64,000 nt of DNA. Origin: an uncultured Clostridia bacterium. Its GTDB lineage: Bacteria; Bacillota; Clostridia; Oscillospirales; Acutalibacteraceae. Location: contig CAKZZL010000036.1 in assembly GCA_937884995.1 (NCBI GenBank), forward strand, positions 62,001 to 126,000, written 5' to 3'. Under the pieces are notes generated by a model. It ran no database searches and had not been told where the DNA came from. It worked only from the letters and a program-made list of their open reading frames with translations. Of the stretch, positions 57,256 to 64,000 are shown piece by piece (position 1 is the stretch's first letter; each line of letters opens with the position of its first letter). The translations under genes and the position numbers were made by a program.

Positions 57256-58773
57256 TTACTGTTTTTTACTGATTGTAAAATAAAATCTTGTATATTGATC
57301 TTCAACGCTTTCTGCGCCTATCTTCCCGCCGTGCATATCAATAATTGTTTTACAAAGGTAAAGCCCGAGTCCTGCGCCTTTGACATCATAACTTCTTGAT
57401 TTGTCAACCTTATAGAACCTCTCGAATATTCGTCCTATTTCCTCGCTGGAAACGCCTTTACCGCTGTTCTCTATTGAGAAAGTATATTTGCTACCGCTTT
57501 CAGTGATTTTGAATTTTATGAATCCGCCGTCATTTGTGAACTTAACTGCGTTATCGCAAAGATTGTAGATAACCTGATATATCATATCCGGGTCACCATA
57601 GACTTCCGAAGCTTGCAGTTTGTCGAGTCCTTCTATTTCTATCTTTTTGCTTTCAATTGCCTGTTCGAAGCCCAATATGCAATTAATAACCATATTGCTG
57701 AGCTCAAAATTCTTCATCTTGAGTTCCAGCTCTCCGGCTTCTATTTTTGAAAGGTTAAGCATAGATGTGACAAGCCTTGTAACTCTTTTGACTTCATCCG
57801 ATACTGTCTTTAAGTACTCAGGTCTTTTCTCTTCGCTTATGGTTCCGTCCAACATGCCGTCAATAAAGCCTCCTATGGTTGTCATCGGTGTTTTAAGCTC
57901 ATGAGAAACATTGGCAACAAAGCTTCTTCTGGATGATTCCATTATTGAAAGGGCCTGCGCCATATTGTTAAATGATGTGCAAAGTTCTGCCATCTCATCC
58001 TTGCCCTTAACAGTTACACGTTTACTGAAGTCTCCCTTTGCATATGATTTGGTTGCCTGTGACATCTGTTTTAAGGGTCTGTAAAGGTTGAACGCAAAAC
58101 CATAGACTGCCAAAAAGCTTATAACTGCGGAACAAATTGCTGCAGTCAGATAGAGACTTGCAAGTTCACCTGTATATTCCTTTATTCCGTATGTAACAGG
58201 ACTTGATGCAAATACCATTGCCACAAGTTCATCATTCACATAAACAGGTGCTCCTGCTAAAAAAGTTTTTTCACTGAAAAGTCCTACTACTTTGTCACTG
58301 CTGAAATATGTTCCCTTTTCTTTTATTACCGTGATGGCATCTGCGGGCATTGTGTAGCCCTTGTGAATCAGACAAACTGTCTCATTTATCGGAGAGTACT
58401 CATCACTGAACACATCTTTGCAAAGAATAACTCTTCCGTTTGGATTGCAAAGCATTATGTCAACATCCGTGGCTTTGGCAGTTATACCTATGTTGTTGAG
58501 GACAAGCAGCATTGCATTTTCCATTTCATCCTCGCTGTCTGAGAACTCCTCAAATATCTTTTCACAATAGTTGGCATTCGCAGTAACGCTGTTAACAAGC
58601 GATGTCCTTTGTTGTTTCATATAATGATTTGTCAAAAAGAAAAGAAGTGCCGTTGTCAGGACAATATAACTTATCATGACAAGAGCTGTCATTGTGACAA
58701 GAAATCTTCCGAAGAGAGGAAAGTGCCTAAGCTGATCGCGGAGCCTGCTTAATTTATTTTTTAACTTACTCAT
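57256..58773 (-). CDS. Sensor histidine kinase
   Basis: 505 residues. Two membrane helices (about 21-48, 205-228) flank an extracytoplasmic sensor domain of about 155 residues, PAS/Cache-like in size. It is followed by HAMP (about 230-282), HisKA with the phosphorylated His291 (VSHELKTPM), and an HATPase domain (DNAVKFT N-box, GKGVS, GAGLGLYLC). Starts inside the end of the response-regulator gene (four-base overlap). Together with the regulator and htrA it looks like a cell-envelope stress sensor of the CssS/WalK kind. Confidence 0.93.
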   Translation of the reverse strand: MSKLKNKLSRLRDQLRHFPLFGRFLVTMTALVMISYIVLTTALLFFLTNHYMKQQRTSLVNSVTANANYCEKIFEEFSDSEDEMENAMLLVLNNIGITAKATDVDIMLCNPNGRVILCKDVFSDEYSPINETVCLIHKGYTMPADAITVIKEKGTYFSSDKVVGLFSEKTFLAGAPVYVNDELVAMVFASSPVTYGIKEYTGELASLYLTAAICSAVISFLAVYGFAFNLYRPLKQMSQATKSYAKGDFSKRVTVKGKDEMAELCTSFNNMAQALSIMESSRRSFVANVSHELKTPMTTIGGFIDGMLDGTISEEKRPEYLKTVSDEVKRVTRLVTSMLNLSKIEAGELELKMKNFELSNMVINCILGFEQAIESKKIEIEGLDKLQASEVYGDPDMIYQVIYNLCDNAVKFTNDGGFIKFKITESGSKYTFSIENSGKGVSSEEIGRIFERFYKVDKSRSYDVKGAGLGLYLCKTIIDMHGGKIGAESVEDQYTRFYFTISKKQ

Positions 58774-59468
58774 CTTGATTTCTTATGTGTTTCGAACTTA
58801 TATCCTACTGTCCATATTGTTCTGAGTTCCCACTCTTTGGATACATTACGCAGTTTGTCACGAATGCGCTTGATATGGACGTCAACTGTTCTGCTGTCTC
58901 CGAAATATTCAAAGCCCCAAACCTGATCCAGAAGTTGATCTCTTGTGAAAACCTGGTCAGGATGGCTTGCCAAAAAGTATATTAGTTCAAGTTCTTTCGG
59001 CGGTGTATCCACATGTTTTCCTTTTACTATCATCTCATAATTTGAGAGATTAATTGTAAGTTTGTCATAACTTACGATTTTCTGTTCTGACTTTTTTGCT
59101 CCGGTGCTGCGCCTCAGCACTGCCTTGATACGTGCAACAACTTCTTTTGTCTCAAAAGGCTTTGTTATGTAATCATCTGCGCCGAGTTCAAGGCCGAGCA
59201 CTTTGTCAAATACTTCATCTTTTGCCGTTATCATGATAATCGGCTTATCGGATGTTTTACGTATTTCTCTGCATACCTGCCAGCCGTCCATGCCCGGAAG
59301 CATTATATCAAGAAGAACAAGATCGGGATTCCAGTCCTTGAATTTCTTGACTGCTTCAAGTCCGTCATTTACTATGGCAGTGGAGAATTCCTCTTTTTCA
59401 AGATACATTCTTAAAAGGTCACATATATTTTTGTTGTCATCTACAATAAGTATTTTTCCGTTATTCAT
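58770..59468 (-). CDS. OmpR-family response regulator
   Basis: 232 residues. Receiver domain (1-120) with Asp10/Asp11, phosphorylated Asp54 (LLDIMLPGMDG) and the lysine in TKPFE. Winged-helix effector domain (about 135-230) with RDQLLDQVWGFEYFGDSRTVDVHIKRIRDKL, the standard OmpR/PhoB recognition region. Likely controls htrA and itself. A weak promoter (TTGTTA, 17 bases, TATATA) is seen upstream, around 59485-59513. Confidence 0.94.
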   Translation of the reverse strand: MNNGKILIVDDNKNICDLLRMYLEKEEFSTAIVNDGLEAVKKFKDWNPDLVLLDIMLPGMDGWQVCREIRKTSDKPIIMITAKDEVFDKVLGLELGADDYITKPFETKEVVARIKAVLRRSTGAKKSEQKIVSYDKLTINLSNYEMIVKGKHVDTPPKELELIYFLASHPDQVFTRDQLLDQVWGFEYFGDSRTVDVHIKRIRDKLRNVSKEWELRTIWTVGYKFETHKKSR

Positions 59469-59549
59469 TGTTAAACCCCCTTCTCGTTATATATATTAAC
59501 CGCAAAATATTAACAAATTGATAATAAACTTTTGTCATAATTTAAATTT

Positions 59550-60032
59550 TCACTTGTGGTACTTCCCGTTATTGTTTATGGAAAAGGCTCTGTATATTTG
59601 TTCCAGGAGCATGATTCTTGCAAGCTTATGCGGGAATGTCATATCTGACATAGAAAGGAGCATGTCGGATTTTTCCTTTATCTCATCGGAAAGTCCGAAT
59701 GAACTTCCTATGATAAAACAAATATGACTGCATCCATCAATTCCTGTCTTTTCTATCTTGTCCGCAAGCCCTTTTGAATCCAGCTTTTTCCCTTCTATAC
59801 AAAGAGATATGACATAGCTTCCGCTTTCTATCTTCTCTTTTATCATCTTTGCTTCCTTTGCAAGAGTATTTTCTATTTCCTTATCGCCGGGATTTTCAGG
59901 CAGCCTTATGCTTTCAAGTTCCAGTATCCTGAGTTTGCAATAAGGCGAGAGCCTTTTTGCATATTCAGCGCAAAAATCCGCCATGTATTTTTCTTTTATT
60001 TTTCCCACTGCAATTATCGATATATTCATCAT
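59550..60032 (-). CDS. rlmH: 23S rRNA (pseudouridine1915-N3)-methyltransferase RlmH
   Basis: 160 residues. SPOUT methyltransferase that methylates pseudouridine 1915 in helix 69 of 23S rRNA. N terminus NISIIAVGKIKEKY and C-terminal knot FPHKLARIMLLEQIYRAFSI and HK end are canonical; the usual IGGxxG reads IGSSFG. The first codon overlaps the end of the metallo-hydrolase gene by four bases. Confidence 0.95.
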   Translation of the reverse strand: MMNISIIAVGKIKEKYMADFCAEYAKRLSPYCKLRILELESIRLPENPGDKEIENTLAKEAKMIKEKIESGSYVISLCIEGKKLDSKGLADKIEKTGIDGCSHICFIIGSSFGLSDEIKEKSDMLLSMSDMTFPHKLARIMLLEQIYRAFSINNNGKYHK

Positions 60033-60817
60033 AATATTATTGCCTTTTCATCCCATTGAGGTTTTGCAACCCTTATCAGATAGTCGCTGCCTTCATCCAT
60101 CCCTGCATTCTGAAGCAAATCATGTGTCGTCGCATACGCAATCTCAGGAGTATTATTGTCCCTGCTCAGGTGTCCGAGTATAAGCCTTGTCGTTCCGTTT
60201 TCGACGAGCATCCTGGCCGTCTCTGCACATGTGTCATTTGAAAGGTGACCTTTGACGCCTAATATTCTTCTTTTAAGTGCATAGGTATATCCGCCGTTTT
60301 GAAGCATATTTATATCATGATTTGACTCAAGAAGTACAAGATCGGATCCTTTTATCGCGTCAGTTACTTCTTTTGTTACAATTCCCAGATCGGTTGCGAT
60401 TGATATTTTCCTTCCGTTTGCTATATTCACCGTATAACCGCAGGGTTCAAGCGTGTCATGTGATGTCGGGAAATTTTGAATCAGCATGTCTCCTATTTGT
60501 GTGCCTTTTTCGTCGATTATCTCAACATCGGCATAGTCAAGACATTCTTTTTCTTCCAGGCCTTCATAAGTGCCCTGTGTCATATAGAACTTGCATTTAT
60601 GTTTTTTTGAAAAGACTTTGATCCCTTTGAAATGATCTATATGTTCATGAGTGACAAAGACCGCATTTATCGCATCAGCATCTACTCCGATATCAAAAAG
60701 AGCTTTTTCCACAGCCCTCGCCGACACACCCAAATCTATAAGTATGCTGTCTTTCCCGTTTCCTATATATGTGCTGTTTCCGGATGAGCCCGAAAAAAGC
60801 GGACAAAATTTAGCCAT
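60029..60817 (-). CDS. MBL-fold metallo-hydrolase, YycJ/WalJ type
   Basis: 262 residues. Metallo-beta-lactamase fold with LFSGSSGNSTYIG at the N terminus, the metal motif THEHIDH (about 55-61), later SHDT and a C-terminal LGHLSRDNN. This set is typical of WalJ/YycJ-like proteins, exonuclease-like enzymes implicated in DNA repair and in the coordination of cell division. Placed before rlmH as in many Firmicutes, where both lie near the walRK locus. Confidence 0.9.
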   Translation of the reverse strand: MAKFCPLFSGSSGNSTYIGNGKDSILIDLGVSARAVEKALFDIGVDADAINAVFVTHEHIDHFKGIKVFSKKHKCKFYMTQGTYEGLEEKECLDYADVEIIDEKGTQIGDMLIQNFPTSHDTLEPCGYTVNIANGRKISIATDLGIVTKEVTDAIKGSDLVLLESNHDINMLQNGGYTYALKRRILGVKGHLSNDTCAETARMLVENGTTRLILGHLSRDNNTPEIAYATTHDLLQNAGMDEGSDYLIRVAKPQWDEKAIIL

Positions 60818-60833
60818 TGCTTCTCCTTCTTAT

Positions 60834-60870
60834 TAAAAAAAGGCGAAAAGAGAATAACTCAATCCGCCTC
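60834..60870 (-). terminator. Terminator of murA
   Basis: AGGCG (60865-60869 complement) pairs with CGCCT (60841-60845), then TTTTTTTAAT on the minus strand. The loop of 19 bases is large, so strength is moderate. Confidence 0.55.
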
Positions 60871-60885
60871 ATTTGAAATTTTCTT

Positions 60886-62178
60886 TCACCCTGCATTTGA
60901 AATCTGATCGCTGTTATCCGGATCGTTTCTAAGTTCTATATCTGCGCCAATGCTCTTTAATTTATCAATTATATGATCATAACCACGCTGGATATGATAT
61001 ATTTCTTCAATCTCCGTAGTTCCTTTTGCTATGAGGCCGGCTATAATCATTGCGGCACCTGCACGAAGGTCATCTGCTCTTACGGGAGCTCCGTGAAGGA
61101 CTTCAACACCCTGAATAGTTGCGGACTTGCCGTCTACTCTTATGTTGGCACCCATTCTTATGAGCTGTTCCACATAACGGAATCTGTTGTCCCATACACT
61201 CTCAGATATTATGCTGCTTCCGCTCGCAAGTGATAAAAGAGTTGATATCTGAGGCTGCATATCTGTCGGAAAACCCGGATGCGGCATTGTCTTGATACTT
61301 ATATGGTTCGGCCTTCTGTTCATTGAGACATGTATGGAGTCATCAAAGTCTTCAACTACTGCGCCGCACTCTATGAGTTTTGCTGAAATTGACTCAAGGT
61401 GCTTGGGAATAACGTTCTTTATGAGGACATCTCCGCGTGTTGCTGCTGTGGCAACCATATATGTACCTGCTTCTATCTGATCCGGTATTATGGAATATTC
61501 ACATCCGTGGAATCTTTCCATACCGCGTATTTTTATTGTTTCTGTCCCTGCGCCTCTTATGTCTGCGCCCATTGAGTTTAAGAAGTTTGCAAGGTCAACT
61601 ATATGGGGTTCTTTGGCCGCATTCTCTATGATTGTGAGTCCTTTTGCTTTGCAGGATGCAAGCATTATATTTATTGTGGCTCCTACTGTAACAACGTCGA
61701 AGTAAATGCTTGTCCCTATAAGCTTATCGGCTTTTACATCGACCATTGCTTTCTCGCCCATGACCACCTTTGCTCCGAGAGCCTCAAAGCCCTTGATATG
61801 CTGGTCAATAGGTCTTACGCCGAAAGAACATCCGCCGGGCATTGCAACTCTTGCATGATTGAATCTGCCTAAAAGTGCGCCTATAAAGTAGTATGAAGCT
61901 CTGAGTTGACGGCTCATTTCATGCTTTACAACATTGGATGTTATATTTTTGGTATTTATCTCATATGTGTTTTTATTTATAGTTTTAATCTCAGCTCCCA
62001 TATCGCTGAGTATTCTTAGCATTACTGTTACGTCTTTAATGTCGGGAACATTTTCAATTCTGCATGTGCCTTCGGCAAGAAGTGTCGCAGGCAAGATAGC
62101 GACAACTGAATTTTTAGCTCCGCTGATAGATACGGAACCATGGAGTTTATTCCCGCCATTTATTACGATTTTTTCCAA
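60886..62178 (-). CDS. murA: UDP-N-acetylglucosamine 1-carboxyvinyltransferase MurA
   Basis: 430 residues. First committed step of peptidoglycan synthesis: transfers enolpyruvate from PEP to UDP-GlcNAc. Lys22 (SGAKNSV) and Cys117 in PGGCSFGVRP, the residue alkylated by fosfomycin, are in place. EPSP synthase fold throughout, full length. Firmicutes often have two MurA proteins; this window shows one. It has no close partner gene. Confidence 0.95.
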   Translation of the reverse strand: MEKIVINGGNKLHGSVSISGAKNSVVAILPATLLAEGTCRIENVPDIKDVTVMLRILSDMGAEIKTINKNTYEINTKNITSNVVKHEMSRQLRASYYFIGALLGRFNHARVAMPGGCSFGVRPIDQHIKGFEALGAKVVMGEKAMVDVKADKLIGTSIYFDVVTVGATINIMLASCKAKGLTIIENAAKEPHIVDLANFLNSMGADIRGAGTETIKIRGMERFHGCEYSIIPDQIEAGTYMVATAATRGDVLIKNVIPKHLESISAKLIECGAVVEDFDDSIHVSMNRRPNHISIKTMPHPGFPTDMQPQISTLLSLASGSSIISESVWDNRFRYVEQLIRMGANIRVDGKSATIQGVEVLHGAPVRADDLRAGAAMIIAGLIAKGTTEIEEIYHIQRGYDHIIDKLKSIGADIELRNDPDNSDQISNAG

Positions 62179-62345
62179 GGATTTTCACTCCTAAAGATAA
62201 AATAATAATAAGCAAAAAATATGCGTTTTGCTAAATGTAGTTTCTCATTTTCACACAAACGCCTTATATAGTATATCATCTTTGCATGGAAAATAAAAGA
62301 CATTTTTTAAAAATTCCTGAATAAATTGTTAAGAAGAAAAAGTCG

Positions 62346-62374
62346 TTGAAAGAAAATCTATATTATTGTATAAT
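62346..62374 (+). promoter_or_regulatory. Promoter of the HAD-rarA unit
   Basis: TTGAAA (62346-62351), 17-base spacer, TATAAT (62369-62374), with the start codon at 62433. The region 62180-62340 holds no other feature I recognise. Confidence 0.72.
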
Positions 62375-62432
62375 ATTTTTGCTCTCTCCCGAAGCCATGA
62401 CACAGATAAGCCAAAGGTTGGAAAATAACTAA

Positions 62433-63077
62433 ATGAACAGATATAAATATATACTTTTTGATTTTGACGGAACGCTTGTGGATTCATCCGAAGGGATTTA
62501 TAAAAGCCTTATATATGCCTTTAATGCATACGGTCATGAGATACCGTCAGATGACCTTCTCCGGCAGTTTATAGGACCGCCTCTTTTTTACAGTTTCACA
62601 AAGCTTTTCTCTTTTTCAGACGAACATGCAGAGCAGATGATTGAAAAGTACCGTGAAAGATACAAAGTGAAAGGCTATCTTGAAAATACTGTGTATCCCG
62701 GCATACCGGAAACACTGAAAGCATTGAAGGAAAGCGGGCATATTCTCGCAACCGCCTCATCCAAGCCCCTTAAATTTGTGACAGATATATGCAAGCAAAG
62801 AGACCTTATTGACTCTTTTGATTATCTCGGTGGAACCACATTCGCAGGTTCAAATGACTCAAAAGCCAGCGTTATACTCAATGCAATGAGTAGTATCGGT
62901 GCAAATAAAGACAATACACTTATGGTGGGCGACCGTCTTTTTGATATAGAGGGCGCTCATCAGGCAGGAATACCCTGCTGCGCCGTGACATTCGGTTTCG
63001 GCAGCCGTGATGAATTTCTTGAATACAAAGCAGAATATATTATAGATAAGGCAGAAAAGTTGCTGAATATCGTATAA
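62433..63077 (+). CDS. HAD-superfamily phosphatase, phosphoglycolate phosphatase-like
   Basis: 214 residues. Catalytic Asp10 and Asp12 in FDFDGTLVDS, a helical cap domain (about 15-80), motif II ATASSKP, and motif III VGDRLFDIEGAHQAG. Small-molecule phosphatase of the Gph/PpaX type (HAD IA); the exact substrate cannot be read. Followed after 12 bases by rarA, with AAGGAGG between. Confidence 0.88.
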   Translation: MNRYKYILFDFDGTLVDSSEGIYKSLIYAFNAYGHEIPSDDLLRQFIGPPLFYSFTKLFSFSDEHAEQMIEKYRERYKVKGYLENTVYPGIPETLKALKESGHILATASSKPLKFVTDICKQRDLIDSFDYLGGTTFAGSNDSKASVILNAMSSIGANKDNTLMVGDRLFDIEGAHQAGIPCCAVTFGFGSRDEFLEYKAEYIIDKAEKLLNIV

Positions 63078-63089
63078 GGAGGAATTTTG

Positions 63090-64000
63090 TGTCCACACCT
63101 CTTGCAGACAGACTGAGACCGCAAAGCATAGATGAAATGGTCGGTCAAAAACATCTTTTAGGACCAAACAGTCCCTTGAGAAATATAATCGAATCGGGTC
63201 AGCTCCCGAATCTCATTTTTTACGGTCCTTCCGGAACAGGGAAGACAACTCTTGCCAGGATTATCGCGAGCAGCACAAAACGAAAACTGCATCATATAAA
63301 CGGAACAAGTGCTTCAACTGCAGATATCAAGTCAATCATAAGCGAACTTGATACATTTGTCGCTCCGAACGGTATCTTGCTATATCTTGATGAGATTCAA
63401 TATTTCAACAAAAAACAGCAGCAGTCACTTCTTGAATATATTGAAAGCGGTCAGATAACGCTGATAGCATCAACTACCGAAAATCCGTATTTTTATATAT
63501 ACAGCGCCGTTCTTTCCAGATGCACAGTTTTTGAATTCAAGTCGGTGACTCCGGAAGATGTTGTCCCGGCTATTGACAGAGCTTTTGACTTTATGGAAAA
63601 AGAACTCTCTACAAAACTGGAAATTGAAGACGGTGTTGTCGAGAATATATCCATCGCATGCGGGGGAGATGTCCGCAAATCCTTAAATTTTGTTGAGCTC
63701 GCGTGCCTGGCCGCACCGACTGCCGATAATATGCGAAGAATCACAAGAGAAAGTCTGCTCACACTGACTCAAAAGAACACATTCAGATATGATAAGTTCG
63801 GTGATGAGCATTATGACATCCTTTCAGCATATCAAAAATCAATGCGCGGAAGTGACCCTGATGCAGCACTTCATTATCTCGCCAGACTTCTTGAGGCCGG
63901 AGATATGCCCTCTGCCATAAGAAGACTTTTGGTTTGTGCCACAGAAGATGTAGGCCTTGCCTATCCCCAGATAATACCCGTTGTAAAAGCATGTTGTGAT
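63090..64000 (+). CDS. rarA: Replication-associated recombination protein RarA (3' end missing)
   Basis: The first 303 codons of an AAA+ ATPase, GTG start at 63090 behind AAGGAGG. N-terminal PLADRLRPQSIDEMVGQKHLLG is the family signature. Walker A GPSGTGKTT (46-54), Walker B LLYLDEI (97-103), sensor 1 STTENP. RarA/MgsA/WRNIP1 acts at stalled replication forks. The window ends in the C-terminal helical domain. Confidence 0.93.

Noticed and set aside
1..64000. tRNA genes, insertion sequences, prophage or attachment sites
   Set aside because: The intergenic regions read do not show cloverleaf sequences, transposases, integrases or terminal inverted repeats.

Overview
The window looks like chromosomal DNA from a low-to-medium GC, monoderm member of the Clostridia, probably a gut anaerobe of the Oscillospiraceae or Lachnospiraceae type. 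That placement is an inference. It rests on the nusA-ylxR-ylxQ-infB order, an Rnf complex preceded by apbE, a NusG-domain-II gene and a Gx-transporter gene, short-leader TTGACA/TATAAT promoters, and the absence of any outer-membrane gene. No tRNA, rRNA, CRISPR array, prophage or insertion sequence was seen.

Layout. 1-8768 (+) is a translation and cofactor operon: rimP (cut by the window edge), nusA, rnpM/ylxR, an L7Ae-like gene, infB, rbfA, nrnA, truB, ribF, and an iron-type alcohol dehydrogenase. 8893-10461 (-) is a GPH/SLC45-like sugar transporter. It faces a repeat-rich control region and a 36-codon gene with its own promoter (10843-10953). 11212-18149 (-) is the Rnf operon (apbE, NusG-II, Gx, rnfC, D, G, E, A, B), an ion-pumping ferredoxin:NAD+ oxidoreductase together with its flavin-attaching enzyme. 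18294-22451 (+) holds a second Fe-alcohol dehydrogenase, a class III aminotransferase and a two-domain class II aldolase, followed by remains of an AgrC-like kinase (22637-23254).

23468-44628 (-) is a complete type IV pilus locus. Read 5' to 3' it runs: a PilP-like protein, a LysM plus secretin-N-domain protein with no secretin barrel, pilT, pilC, pilM, pilN, pilO, pilB, three long pilin-like proteins (622, 1313 and 445 aa), two small pilins with their own promoters, a YfhO-like membrane protein, and pilD. Two paralogous membrane-anchored surface proteins (44937-47165) sit just upstream. I consider this the most interesting system in the window: a monoderm pilus that keeps a PilMNOP-type alignment complex and seems to replace the outer-membrane secretin with a peptidoglycan-binding ring protein, with giant pilins as possible adhesive tips.

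47293-51017 (-) carries maf, a Nudix ADP-ribose hydrolase, murD and a MurL-type epimerase. The last two overlap and suggest the alternative route that adds L-Glu to the peptidoglycan precursor and then epimerises it. 51242-54242 (+) carries an EF-G paralogue and lexA; between them lies a likely small RNA on the minus strand. 54291-62178 (-) carries a patatin-like lipase, a probable 375-nt structured RNA with a good promoter, an HtrA/two-component operon, rlmH, walJ and murA. The window ends with a HAD phosphatase and the start of rarA (+).
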